From: Martinezella dioscoreae
GTDB lineage: Bacteria > Pseudomonadota > Alphaproteobacteria > Rhizobiales > Rhizobiaceae
Assembly: GCF_009176305.1 (NCBI RefSeq)
Contig: NZ_BLAJ01000003.1
Span: 868,001 to 932,000, forward strand
Length of the DNA: 64,000 nucleotides
Direction: 5' to 3'
The notes below the pieces were generated by a model, which worked only from the letters and a program-made list of their open reading frames with translations, was not told the DNA's origin and ran no database searches. Below, in pieces: positions 55,955-64,000 of the stretch. Each line of letters begins with the position of its first letter. Positions within the stretch are counted from its first letter, which is position 1. The position numbers were made by a program, and so were the translations under genes.

Positions 55955-58240
55955 CTAGGCGCGTTCGAAGACCGATCTGGACAAGCCGCGTAGCGCGGCC
56001 GTCAGCTTTTCGGGATCGACCGGCTTGACGATGACGGCATCGGCTCCGGCCAACAGTGCCTGACGACGTATCGAATCGCGGCTGTCCGCGGTCAGCACTA
56101 TGATCGGAAGCGGCGGCAGGCCATGCCTGCGCTCATGAGCGCGCAATTGCGCAAGCACAGCCGCACCCGTACCGCCCGGCATGTTGAAATCCGTCACCAG
56201 CACCTCCGGCCGCGCTTCGCCGTCTTCGGTGCGGGCTCGAAGACCGTCGAAATCCTCGACGAGGCGAACCCTGTGGCCAGCCCTGGAGAGCATGGCCCGA
56301 ACCAGCATCGCATTGACCGGGTCATCCTCACCCAGCAGAATATCGAGCGCGCGATCCTCCGTCTCGGGCGTGGTTATGCCGATCTCCGAGACAGCCTCGA
56401 TCAAGGCTTCGCGCTTTTCCATACCGCGCATGCGGCCTCTCAGCACATCGATCAGCGACTGTTCGCGCAGCGGCCGGATGAGCCAGGCGTCGAAAAGGTC
56501 GAGCGGATGGGTGTTGCGCTCCTCGGGATTGACCAGGAAGATCTTGCGCAGCCTTGGCACCGCAAGCGCATTTCCCTCGCTGAAGTACCAGGGCGCCATG
56601 CGATGGTCGACGATGAGATCCGTCCAGACCCCGCCCTCGCCCATCGGAAACGAAGGCAGCAGGTCATCCATGTCGCCCGGGCCGATCAGCCGGCAATGGC
56701 CGCCAAGGGTCTGGATGGTTCGCATGATGGCCGTGCTTGCCGCCCCTTGGGGAGCCAGCAGCAGGATACGAGATCCCCTAAGCATGGTATTGCGCCGATC
56801 GTATCCGTCTTCGCCGGCAATCAGGCCGACCGGGAAGGAGATGACGAATTCGCTGCCCTCGCCGCGCTCGCTGGCAACGCTGAGCCCGCCGCCGAATTCG
56901 CGCAGGATGCGAGCGGAGATTGCAAGGCCAAGGCCGGTGCCGGCGCTTCTTTCCACCGTGGTGCCGGCCTGCTCGAATTCGCCGAAGACGCGAGCCTGTT
57001 CTTCTTCGGTCATGCCGGGACCGCTGTCGCGCACCGATATCGTCAAATCCCGGCCGTTGAGGTCGACACTGACAAGAACACCGCCGGTCTGGGTGAACTT
57101 CACCGCATTGCCGATGACGTTGAACAGGATCTGGCGCAGCCGGGCTGGATCGAATTCCATGCTCTCGGGAACATTGGCCGCAACGCTCGCGGCAATTTCG
57201 ATGCCCTTCTCATGGGCTCGATGCGCAAGCATCTCGATGACGCCTTCCAGCAGCGGCCGCAAAGCCTCCTGGCGTGGATGCAACTGAAAGCGGCCGACTT
57301 CGATCGTGGAAAAATCGAGGAGATCTTCGACCAGCTGCACCAGCGCGTGACCCGACTGACGAATGCCAGTGAGATAATTTGCCTGTTCCAGGGTCAGCGG
57401 CGTCTGGGCAAGGAGATGGTTCATGCCCAGAATGCCCGACAGCGGCGTGCGGATCTCATGGCTGACGGTAGCGAGCAGCCGGGATTTGGCAGCGCTGTTA
57501 TATTCGGCCTTCAATCTCGCGTCTTCGCGCAGGCGGGCTGCCTGCCGCTCCTCCGTCACGTCGCGCGCGATGCTCTGTATGCATAATTGCCCGGTCGTCG
57601 CATCGCGGAACATGACATCGTGCCAGGCGAAGATGCGCCGGCCCTCGGGTGTCGCGATTTCCGCATCCTGATGCTTCGCATCGGTGACGGCACGGAATAC
57701 GAGGCCAGCTTCTTCCAGCGTCAGGCCTTCGGGGTGCGACCTTCCGGTCAATCTGCTGAAGGTGGCGTTGGCGTGCAGAATCCGGCGGTCGATGCTGCGC
57801 GTGACCGCGATGTCGCCAAGCGCATCGTGGACGGTAGCAAGGAGGCTGGTGCTTTCCTTGTACTCCCATAGGCGATCGTGATCGCTCTCGCTGAAATCGG
57901 CAGCGACAATCTCGGGCTCGCGCGCCGCGCCTTGCGTTTTGATGATGCCGACGGCTGCCAGCGCAACGGCTGCGAGGCCAAGAAAGCCTAAAAGCACCAG
58001 AGGACCTCCGGCGAAGCCGATCGCAAGAAAGGCGGCCCCGGCCACAAGACCGCCACCATTCAGCCAATGGCTTTGCAGCCACCAGGTTTGCGCAGGCGGC
58101 GCCGAGTGCCGGCCTGCCTCACGTGGCACGGTCGATTTTGCAAGCGACGACTCGTCGGCGGCCGACCCTTCGATCGGTCCCGTTTGGTCGTGAACTGCCG
58201 CCGCGGCAAGCTTTTCCTGCAAATCTGCCAGAGTGCTCAT
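55955..58240 (-). CDS. Hybrid sensor histidine kinase with PAS and two receiver-like domains
   Basis: A 761-aa inner-membrane kinase. Two close membrane helices lie at about 62-100, a PAS domain at about 130-230, HisKA with the phospho-acceptor His in ATVSHEIRTPLSG (near 260), and an HATPase (about 370-480; FNVIGNAVKFTQTGG, SGTGLGLAIS-like loop). A degenerate receiver follows (about 495-610): its first strand is ILLLAPQ, lacking the acidic pair, although an Asp remains in LIVDHRM. A complete receiver closes the protein (about 628-755; ILLGEDDPVN, phospho-Asp near 681 in VTDFNMPGG). The signal is unknown. No response regulator gene is adjacent. Confidence 0.92.
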   Translation of the reverse strand: MSTLADLQEKLAAAAVHDQTGPIEGSAADESSLAKSTVPREAGRHSAPPAQTWWLQSHWLNGGGLVAGAAFLAIGFAGGPLVLLGFLGLAAVALAAVGIIKTQGAAREPEIVAADFSESDHDRLWEYKESTSLLATVHDALGDIAVTRSIDRRILHANATFSRLTGRSHPEGLTLEEAGLVFRAVTDAKHQDAEIATPEGRRIFAWHDVMFRDATTGQLCIQSIARDVTEERQAARLREDARLKAEYNSAAKSRLLATVSHEIRTPLSGILGMNHLLAQTPLTLEQANYLTGIRQSGHALVQLVEDLLDFSTIEVGRFQLHPRQEALRPLLEGVIEMLAHRAHEKGIEIAASVAANVPESMEFDPARLRQILFNVIGNAVKFTQTGGVLVSVDLNGRDLTISVRDSGPGMTEEEQARVFGEFEQAGTTVERSAGTGLGLAISARILREFGGGLSVASERGEGSEFVISFPVGLIAGEDGYDRRNTMLRGSRILLLAPQGAASTAIMRTIQTLGGHCRLIGPGDMDDLLPSFPMGEGGVWTDLIVDHRMAPWYFSEGNALAVPRLRKIFLVNPEERNTHPLDLFDAWLIRPLREQSLIDVLRGRMRGMEKREALIEAVSEIGITTPETEDRALDILLGEDDPVNAMLVRAMLSRAGHRVRLVEDFDGLRARTEDGEARPEVLVTDFNMPGGTGAAVLAQLRAHERRHGLPPLPIIVLTADSRDSIRRQALLAGADAVIVKPVDPEKLTAALRGLSRSVFERA

Positions 58241-58295
58241 GCAGTCTGGCTAACATGGGCATTCTTCCCGATGCCTTCAGGGATTCGCTAGAATT

Positions 58296-58814
58296 TTAAA
58301 CTTTTGCCTTTTTGGGCATCAGAAGCTCGTCGAGAATGACGCAGCCTGCCCCGACGGTGATGAAACTGTCGGCAAGATTGAAAACGGCGAAAGACCATGT
58401 CTGCGTATGAAACAGGATATAATCGATCACGTGACCGTAGAGAAAGCGATCAAGCAGATTGCCGAGAGCGCCGGCAATGATCAGGGCAAAGCCCATATGC
58501 GCGAGCCAGCGATGATCGGGCGTGCGCCGCCAGAGCCACAGCACGAAGGCGACGATGACGAGCCGCATCCCGACGATGAACCAGCCGTCCATGCCCGAAA
58601 GCATGGAGAAGGCCACGCCTAGATTATAGGTGCGATAGAGCGCCAGCATCGGAATGACCGGCACCATCTCCTGCAGCGGCAGCCAATGATCCACCATGAT
58701 CTTGATGGCCTGGTCGAGAATGACCGCAACCACGATGAAGATCAGGATCGGCAGGGGCCGTGAAAACAGGGCTGGCTTTGCAGTCGGCTGCTCATGGGTC
58801 TCGCTATCGGTCAT
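58296..58814 (-). CDS. lspA: Lipoprotein signal peptidase (signal peptidase II)
   Basis: Aspartic protease removing signal peptides from diacylated prolipoproteins. The 172-aa protein has four membrane helices and both catalytic-Asp motifs, [10 protein letters not shown] (near 118-127) and VFNLADSFI (near 145-153). It overlaps the upstream methyltransferase by 4 bases (ATGA). Lnt, which acts later on the same substrates, is encoded at 31847-33448. Confidence 0.96.
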   Translation of the reverse strand: MTDSETHEQPTAKPALFSRPLPILIFIVVAVILDQAIKIMVDHWLPLQEMVPVIPMLALYRTYNLGVAFSMLSGMDGWFIVGMRLVIVAFVLWLWRRTPDHRWLAHMGFALIIAGALGNLLDRFLYGHVIDYILFHTQTWSFAVFNLADSFITVGAGCVILDELLMPKKAKV

Positions 58815-59671
58815 CGGGTCTCGCTCAGGGTCAGGATATGGCGGCGTGCTTCGAACAGCATGACTGCCGTCGCGACCGCCAGATTGAGGCTATCCGCGCG
58901 GCCGGCCTGCGGGATACGGGCGAGCGCATCGGCCTCTTTCGCCAGGGCATCCGGCAAGCCGGACTGCTCGTTACCCATCAGGATGACGACGGGCTTCTTC
59001 TTGTAATCGATGGTGCGATAATCGACGGCGCCCGCCAGATGGGTCGCGACGACAGCGACACCGGCCGTCTTCTTCCAGATCAGAAACTCCTCCGGCGTCG
59101 CTTTGACGACAGGAACTGCAAAGACCGAGCCCATGGTGGCACGCACGGTTTCCAGCGAAAACGGATCGGTCGTTTCTCCGACGAGGATGACACCGGAAGC
59201 GCCGGCCGCATCGGCAGTGCGGATGATGGTGCCGAGATTGCCGGGATCGCGCACGCGATCGAGCGCCACCCAGGTCTCGCCTGCCTTCGGCTTGACGTCG
59301 CGAAGCGGCCGCCAGCGCTGCTCGAAGACGCCGACCACCATCTGCGGATTGTCGCGGCGTGTAATGGAGCCGATGACCTTTTCGCTGACCTCCAGCACCA
59401 GCCCGCCGGCCGCGACCGTCTTGGCGGCGACCTGTTCGACAAGCGGCTTGCCCTTGGCGGCCTTGGCGTAAACAAGCGTGCGGATCGTCCAGCCGAGCTC
59501 GAGCGCATCGATGATGAGCTTCAGTCCTTCGGCCAGGAAGGCGCCGCTTTCCTCGCGAGACTTCTTGACCGTCAGCGCCTTGATATCCTTGACGATCGGA
59601 TTGGCAAGCGAGGTAACCTCTTTGACCTGTCCGACCTTGCGCGGGCCGTCACTACGAAAATCCTGGTTCAT
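58811..59671 (-). CDS. SpoU/TrmH-family RNA 2'-O-methyltransferase
   Basis: A 286-aa SPOUT (deep-knot) methyltransferase with an N-terminal substrate-binding domain ([29 protein letters not shown]) as in RlmB-type enzymes. The three SpoU motifs are [32 protein letters not shown] and [18 protein letters not shown]. Target RNA and position are unknown. It is coupled by 4-base overlaps to the methyltransferase before it and to lspA after it. Confidence 0.92.
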   Translation of the reverse strand: MNQDFRSDGPRKVGQVKEVTSLANPIVKDIKALTVKKSREESGAFLAEGLKLIIDALELGWTIRTLVYAKAAKGKPLVEQVAAKTVAAGGLVLEVSEKVIGSITRRDNPQMVVGVFEQRWRPLRDVKPKAGETWVALDRVRDPGNLGTIIRTADAAGASGVILVGETTDPFSLETVRATMGSVFAVPVVKATPEEFLIWKKTAGVAVVATHLAGAVDYRTIDYKKKPVVILMGNEQSGLPDALAKEADALARIPQAGRADSLNLAVATAVMLFEARRHILTLSETR

Positions 59672-60816
59672 TTCGGCACCCAGCGGCTGAAGAGAGAGGT
59701 GGAAAGCGCCCTGCCCGGCGTGCGGCCATCGAGGCCGGCTTCACGGATGACCAGTTCGCCGGATTCGACTGCGCCGCCGGCGCCGCGCATGGTTTCGCGC
59801 ATCAGCTCATGGATCGAATAGAAGCTGGCGCGGATCGAATAGGCCGTCAGCACCAGGCCGAGCGCCTTCGGCGACAGGATCTCGCGGCAGATATCGAGCA
59901 TCAGCGGCAGATGTTCGAACAGATGCCAGACCTCGCCATTCGGGCCGCGGCCGAACTTCGGCGGGTCGGTGAGAATGATGTCGTATTTGTTGCCACGCCG
60001 CTCCTCGCGCAGGATGAACTTCATCGCATCCTCGCAGATCCAGCGGATCGGCATTTTTTCCATGCGGCCTAAAGCCTGGTTTTCGCGCGCCCAGCCGATC
60101 GCCTTCTTCGAAGCGTCGACATGCGTCACTTCAGCCCCGGCAGCCGCCGCCACCAGGGAGGCGACGCCGGTGTAGCCGAATAGATTGAGGACCTTCAGTG
60201 GCCGTTGCGCCGCCTCGACCTGCTCCTTCATCCAAGCCCAGTGCACGATCTGCTCCGGGAAGACGCCGACATGGCGAAATGCGGTGAAGCGACCGAGAAA
60301 ATCGACACCGAGCAATTGCAGCGGCCATGTCTCGCCGAGCGCCTCGCGCGGAAAACGCCAGCGGCCCATGCCGTCCTCATCGGTATCGCCGGTGAAGATC
60401 GCATCGGCATTGTCCCAGATATGTGCGGCAAGCGACGGCGGCCACAGCGCCTGTGCCTCAGGCCGGACGATGCGGTAGGGACCGTATTGCTCGAGCTTGA
60501 GGCCATTGCCGCTGTCGATCAGGTGGAAATCACCAGCACCGAGCGATTCCAGGATAACTGGCACACGCTCCGGCGGACGCTCACCGGTTCGGGCGATCAG
60601 CGGGCGTTCCGGCGCGGCGGCGGCAGGTGATGCAGAACGCGACTCTGCAACACGCTCGCCATGATCGCGCGGAGGCTTGGCATCACGCAAAGGCTTGGCT
60701 GGCCTTGAAGCATGCGCGGGCTTTGCCGGCGGCTTGCCGGGCATGTCACGCCGGGGTTTCGCCCCAAGGCCGCCCGTATTTTTCTGGCCGGGCCGGCTTT
60801 CCCTATGTTTCACCAT
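59668..60816 (-). CDS. Class I SAM-dependent RNA methyltransferase
   Basis: A 382-aa Rossmann methyltransferase of the RlmI/RlmK-like group. The first 85 residues are a basic, Pro/Lys/Arg-rich low-complexity tail that may bind RNA. The fold begins near 95 (FHLIDSGNGLKLEQYGPYRIVRPEAQALW). SAM motif LNLFGYTGVASLVAAAAGAEVTHVDAS is near 212-234 and the catalytic-type ILTDPPKFGRGP near 277-288. The expected target is rRNA; the site is unknown. ATG 60816 is chosen; the open frame upstream to 61017 antiparallels the next gene. Confidence 0.88.
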   Translation of the reverse strand: MVKHRESRPGQKNTGGLGAKPRRDMPGKPPAKPAHASRPAKPLRDAKPPRDHGERVAESRSASPAAAAPERPLIARTGERPPERVPVILESLGAGDFHLIDSGNGLKLEQYGPYRIVRPEAQALWPPSLAAHIWDNADAIFTGDTDEDGMGRWRFPREALGETWPLQLLGVDFLGRFTAFRHVGVFPEQIVHWAWMKEQVEAAQRPLKVLNLFGYTGVASLVAAAAGAEVTHVDASKKAIGWARENQALGRMEKMPIRWICEDAMKFILREERRGNKYDIILTDPPKFGRGPNGEVWHLFEHLPLMLDICREILSPKALGLVLTAYSIRASFYSIHELMRETMRGAGGAVESGELVIREAGLDGRTPGRALSTSLFSRWVPK

Positions 60817-60928
60817 GCTTATCTCAAAATTGATATGTGCGTGCAAATAGCATCTGGCCGCCACTTGGCAAAGCGCTTTCCGATCTGCGATGATCCATGC
60901 ACAAAATGTCACATTGGGAGGATTGTGC

Positions 60929-61381
60929 ATGGACATGACCGGTGAGGAACGGATCGCAGCACCCAGAGATGCCGTTTGGGCTGCGCTGAACAATTCCGAA
61001 ATCCTCAAACAATGCATCCCCGGCTGTCAAAGCCTCGACTGGGTCTCCCCGACGGAGCTGACGGCAACCGTCAAGCTGAAGATCGGCCCCGTTTCGGCTT
61101 CCTTCAACGGCGAGGTCAAGCTTTCCAACATCAATGCGCCGGAAAGCTATACGATCTCGGGAGAAGGAAAGGGCGGCATTGCCGGCTTTGCCAAGGGCGG
61201 CGCGGACGTCATACTCAAGGAAGACGGCAACGAGACCATCCTGCAATATGAGGCGAAGGCGCAGGTCGGCGGCAAGATCGCGCAGCTTGGCTCCCGCCTG
61301 GTCGATTCCAGCGCCAAGAAGCTGGCGCAGCAGTTTTTTGCCGATTTCACCGCTGCCATCAACGGCCAGGCGAGCGCCTGA
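60929..61381 (+). CDS. CoxG-like SRPBCC family protein
   Basis: A 150-aa START-like (SRPBCC) protein related to CoxG, the membrane-recruiting factor of carbon monoxide dehydrogenase clusters. It opens MDMTGEERIAAPRDAVWAALNN and contains LKQCIPGCQSLDW and VKLKIGPVSASFNGEV, typical of the subfamily. No cox/CO-dehydrogenase genes are in the window, so CO metabolism should not be assumed; many stand-alone CoxG-like proteins exist. GGGAGG lies about 9 bases before ATG 60929. It is divergent from the RNA methyltransferase. Confidence 0.88.
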   Translation: MDMTGEERIAAPRDAVWAALNNSEILKQCIPGCQSLDWVSPTELTATVKLKIGPVSASFNGEVKLSNINAPESYTISGEGKGGIAGFAKGGADVILKEDGNETILQYEAKAQVGGKIAQLGSRLVDSSAKKLAQQFFADFTAAINGQASA

Positions 61382-61417
61382 TTGCCAGCGGAATATTTCG
61401 GCCCCATATAGTCGATC

Positions 61418-61876
61418 ATGACATCGAAATTCGAGACCTGGGCCGTCCGGCCTGCACGCGAACGGGACATGCAGCAGCTTGCGGAGATCTATCTCCGTGT
61501 CCGTCGCGAAACGTTCCTATGGGTCGATCCCGGGCATTTCGCCCTTGAAGATTTTGCCATTCATACCAATGGCGAACGCCTGTTCGTCTGCGAGGACGGG
61601 CATGGTGTAATTGCCGGCTTTGCCGCGGTGTGGGAGCCGGATGACTTCATCCATATGCTTTATGTTCTGCCGGCCTTCCAGGGCCGCGGCGTCGGCAAGG
61701 CGCTGCTTGCCGGCCTGCCCGATTGGCCTCGGCGACGCTACCGGCTGAAATGCCTGGTCAAAAACATCCGCGCCATGGCTTTTTATAGGAGGCTCGGCTT
61801 CGAGATCATCGGCGACGGCGCCTCGCCGGAGGGCGACTATAAAGAGATGCGGCTCGCCGACTTCACGTCACTTTGA
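61418..61876 (+). CDS. GNAT-family N-acetyltransferase
   Basis: A 152-aa acetyltransferase with the full GNAT core: LYVLPAFQGRGVGKALLAGL (acetyl-CoA loop, about 84-103) and LVKNIRAMAFYRRLGFEIIGDG (about 111-132). The substrate is unknown. It follows the CoxG-like gene by 36 bases and overlaps the convergent LapA-domain gene by 9 bases at the 3' end. Confidence 0.9.
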   Translation: MTSKFETWAVRPARERDMQQLAEIYLRVRRETFLWVDPGHFALEDFAIHTNGERLFVCEDGHGVIAGFAAVWEPDDFIHMLYVLPAFQGRGVGKALLAGLPDWPRRRYRLKCLVKNIRAMAFYRRLGFEIIGDGASPEGDYKEMRLADFTSL

Positions 61877-62200
61877 CGGCAGCTGCCCGGCGATTTCTTC
61901 GGCGCGCGTGCGATGCTTATCGGCTTCGGCCTGCCAGCGCACCGCTTCCCGCGATTGATTGCGGGCACGTTTGCGATGCTTTCCCTGATTGAACCAGGTG
62001 ACTGCGGCCCCGACGATCATGCCGAGGATCAGCGCCACAAACAGCAAAACGAACAGGGGCGCATTCAAGGAAAGCACCTGATCCTCCGGCCGGAAGGGAT
62101 TGAGGGCCAATGTCACGGATTGCCTGTTGGCGACGCAGAATATGATGAGGATGATGCCGAGCGGCAGCAATATCAGCAGATTGACGATCTTCTTGGCCAT
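61868..62200 (-). CDS. LapA-domain (DUF1049) small membrane protein
   Basis: A 110-aa inner-membrane protein with two membrane helices (about 5-24 and 44-66) and a charged, basic cytoplasmic tail (GKHRKRARNQSREAVRWQAEADKHR) that looks coiled. This is the LapA/YciS-type domain; E. coli LapA acts with LapB in controlling lipopolysaccharide synthesis, but no lapB is seen here. ATG 62200 is chosen over the longer frame. It follows ihfB. Confidence 0.88.
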   Translation of the reverse strand: MAKKIVNLLILLPLGIILIIFCVANRQSVTLALNPFRPEDQVLSLNAPLFVLLFVALILGMIVGAAVTWFNQGKHRKRARNQSREAVRWQAEADKHRTRAEEIAGQLPSK

Positions 62201-62367
62201 TGCGCAGCTCCTTTGTCCGCGGCCATGGATGTCCCGCACCCAAGCCGCCTTCAGCCGCAGAATAGAAAAGAGGCGGCTGAATTCAAGTGCCACCGCGTCG
62301 CGGCACAATCATGTCCGACAACTATTTCCGTCGGCGCATTTGGGGAAACTCGGCCGGAATGGCCCGA

Positions 62368-62676
62368 TCAGTTGTCGTCTTCCTCGTCGTCGCCGGCGCC
62401 CGGATTCAGGCGCTCGCGCAATTCCTTGCCGGTCTTGAAGAAGGGAACCCATTTTTCTTCGACGAAGACCGTATCGCCGGTGCGCGGGTTGCGACCGGAG
62501 CGTGAAGGCCGGTTTTTGACGGAAAAAGCACCGAAGCCGCGAAGCTCAACCCGGTTTCCCGCTGCGAGCGCATCGGTGATCTCATCCAAGACAGCATTGA
62601 CGATATTTTCGACGTCGCGGTGATAGAGATGCGGGTTGCGGGCGGCAACAATCTGCACCAGTTCCGACTTGATCAC
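62368..62676 (-). CDS. ihfB: Integration host factor subunit beta
   Basis: A 102-aa HU/IHF-fold DNA-bending protein acting with IhfA in transcription, recombination and replication. Visible are [21 protein letters not shown], the [12 protein letters not shown] turn and the arm [29 protein letters not shown]. An acidic tail ([10 protein letters not shown]) follows. The start is GTG 62676 with a strong AAGGGG site. It lies 26 bases after sppA and is probably co-transcribed. Confidence 0.96.
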   Translation of the reverse strand: MIKSELVQIVAARNPHLYHRDVENIVNAVLDEITDALAAGNRVELRGFGAFSVKNRPSRSGRNPRTGDTVFVEEKWVPFFKTGKELRERLNPGAGDDEEDDN

Positions 62677-62702
62677 AGCTATCCCCTTAAATCATTGATT
62701 TA

Positions 62703-63659
62703 TCAATTGGCTGCACCCTGCCAAACAGAAAGCAGGCCGTCAAGAAACAACTTATCGGTCATGATTTTCTGGAGACTCTCTCCTTTAATAAAATCATCAT
62801 AACCGAGACGATTTAGCAACCAGGAAGCGGCACCTGGCCAAAAGAAGGACGAAGTTTTGTCTTCCGGCTTCCAATCGACGATCGGCAGATCCTTCTTGAC
62901 CTTGCGCGTTTCGAGATAGGCGAGGATTTCGTCCTCGCCGCCGAGTGTGTCGATCAGCTTGTTCTGAAGCGCCTGGCGGCCGGTGAAGATGCTGCCGTCG
63001 GCAAGCTTCAGCACTTCGTCGCGCGACAGCTTGCGGCGATCCGCCACAAGATCGACGAACCAGCCATAGCTATCCATGACCATGTTGCGGATCATGTTCT
63101 TGGCGTCTTCGCTGGCAGGATGGAAGGGCGACGGTTCGGCCTTTAGCGGAGCCGACTTGATCTCATCGAGCGAAACGCCGACCTTGTCGAGCAGGTCCTT
63201 GACCTGCGGATACTGGAAGATGACGCCGATCGACCCGGTGATGGAGGTATCGCCCGCAACGATATCATCGCCGGCTGTCGCTATCATGTAGCCGGCAGAA
63301 GCTGCGACGGTGCGGATGTCCGATACGACCGGCTTCTTGGCGGCGACGGCGCGGATCGCCTTGAAGATGCGTTCGCCGCCATAGGTCGTTCCGCCGGTCG
63401 AAGAGATCGACACGATCAGCGCCTTGACCTGATCATTGTCGCGGATCTTCTTCAGCCGCTCCAGCAGCTCCGGATCATCCTGAATGAGCCCGGAAATCTT
63501 GACGCGGGCGATTTGCGGGCCTCGCGCATCCGGCAGGTCGGCCGAAACAAAGCGATAAAGCGCAAAACCCAATGCCACAAGGAGCAAAACGGCAACAATG
63601 CGCCAGAAACCAACCTTGCGGCGCAATTGTCGCCGATCCGCGATTGCAGAACTGTCCAT
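62703..63659 (-). CDS. sppA: Signal peptide peptidase SppA, short (36K) type
   Basis: Membrane-anchored serine protease of family S49, degrading cut signal peptides. The 318-aa protein has one N-terminal membrane helix (about 18-39) and a single protease domain. The nucleophile Ser lies in VAASAGYMIATAGD (near 119-132), followed by TSITGSIGVIFQYP; the catalytic Lys is expected near KSAPLKAEPSPF (about 167-178). ATG 63659 is preferred (AAGG four bases upstream); GTG 63662 is possible. It is upstream of ihfB. Confidence 0.94.
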   Translation of the reverse strand: MDSSAIADRRQLRRKVGFWRIVAVLLLVALGFALYRFVSADLPDARGPQIARVKISGLIQDDPELLERLKKIRDNDQVKALIVSISSTGGTTYGGERIFKAIRAVAAKKPVVSDIRTVAASAGYMIATAGDDIVAGDTSITGSIGVIFQYPQVKDLLDKVGVSLDEIKSAPLKAEPSPFHPASEDAKNMIRNMVMDSYGWFVDLVADRRKLSRDEVLKLADGSIFTGRQALQNKLIDTLGGEDEILAYLETRKVKKDLPIVDWKPEDKTSSFFWPGAASWLLNRLGYDDFIKGESLQKIMTDKLFLDGLLSVWQGAAN

Positions 63660-64000
63660 CACGCCTTATTTCTCCCTGCAACAAATTGAAAGCGCCACAA
63701 ACCGGATGTATGACACCTTGAAACGGGCACAATCCTTAGAGAAAAGCGTTTCCCGTTTTCGATGTCGTCGACGGACGCCGCTCTGCTGGTTCATGAGATA
63801 GGACATCGCCCGACCTGATGAAACCGGCTTATGGTATATTTTTCTGCTAAAATTCGCCCACAGCAGGAAAAAATCCATATTGGCAAGCCAGTGCAATAAT
63901 GCGAAACGATCCGATAGGCTTTTTGGCACAGCCTCGCATAGCGTGAATGCGGTTCTCCGGATCATAAAAGACGGACCTGTTGCATGCTCAATACGATCGA
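63660..64000. other. Intergenic region upstream of sppA to the right edge
   Basis: About 340 bases with no convincing complete gene. A 99-codon open frame on the minus strand (63666-63965) has no ribosome site and no protein character. An ATG at 63984 on the plus strand (reading MLNTI to the edge) could start a gene lying outside the window, but the visible 17 bases are too few to judge. The left part must contain the sppA-ihfB promoter. Confidence 0.5.

Noticed and set aside
60929..61381. Carbon monoxide dehydrogenase cluster implied by the CoxG-like gene
   Set aside because: No coxM, coxS or coxL is nearby; stand-alone CoxG-like proteins are common.
63666..63965. 99-codon minus-strand frame upstream of sppA
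   Set aside because: No ribosome site, no domain, and biased composition; treated as intergenic.
1..64000. CRISPR arrays, prophage, insertion sequences, tRNA or rRNA genes
   Set aside because: No regular spacer-repeat series, transposase, integrase, cloverleaf or rRNA sequence was recognised in any gap.

Overview
The window is chromosomal DNA of a fast-growing alphaproteobacterium, almost certainly Rhizobium or a close Rhizobiaceae relative. This rests on gene content and order (rpmH-rnpA-yidC, engB-argB, def-fmt-truA, lnt/actA-phrR-metK, glnD-murJ-trpS, mutS-tme-olsB), a Mur-type Fur regulator, an ornithine-lipid acyltransferase, high-GC codon use and short rhizobial palindromic repeats. 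No rRNA, tRNA, CRISPR array, insertion sequence or phage gene was seen. Coding density is high and most genes are housekeeping.

Layout. 1-1.9 kb: a chemoreceptor cut by the left edge. 2.3-4.7 kb: rpmH-rnpA-yidC behind a good sigma70 promoter. 4.8-8.0 kb: an arsenic cassette, arsR-aqpS-arsC-MFS exporter on the minus strand and a divergent Cys-tailed DUF6428-like gene, sharing a 42-bp operator region. 8.1-11.9 kb: engB and argB, separated by an ECF sigma / RskA anti-sigma / fasciclin module. 12-20.6 kb: a PEP-mutase-like enzyme, a HAD nucleotidase, an EF-hand protein, a LOG protein, the lysine/peptidoglycan genes dapD-dapE, an ArsC paralogue lacking the catalytic cysteine, truA and fmt. 20.7-22 kb: a FitAB/VapBC-type toxin-antitoxin pair between fmt and def. 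22-29 kb: rmuC, ribokinase, a Cache chemoreceptor, a nucleoside hydrolase, and an sHSP/DUF1150 pair behind a sigma32-like promoter and a ROSE-like RNA thermometer.

29-51 kb is almost entirely minus-strand core genes: trmB, metK, phrR, lnt, corC, ybeY, phoH, miaB, plsC, mur, rimI, tsaB, nfu, uspA, trpS, a VOC protein, murJ, glnD, a small unknown and mutS. 51-58 kb holds tme (malic enzyme), a DUF5939-type adenylate cyclase, olsB with an upstream PHO-box-like site, and a hybrid histidine kinase. 58-64 kb holds two RNA methyltransferases translationally coupled to lspA, a CoxG-like protein, a GNAT enzyme, a LapA-domain membrane protein, ihfB and sppA.

The main points of interest are accessory or regulatory: an arsenic cassette and a second, apparently inactivated, ArsC in one window; a toxin-antitoxin pair inside the def-fmt-truA cluster with two palindromic operator copies; the predicted RNA thermometer; the PHO box; and a palindrome over the metK leader. 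I did not find a convincing wholly new multi-gene system. The least characterised parts are the Cys-tailed arsenic-linked protein, the sigma/RskA/fasciclin module and the small gene between glnD and mutS.
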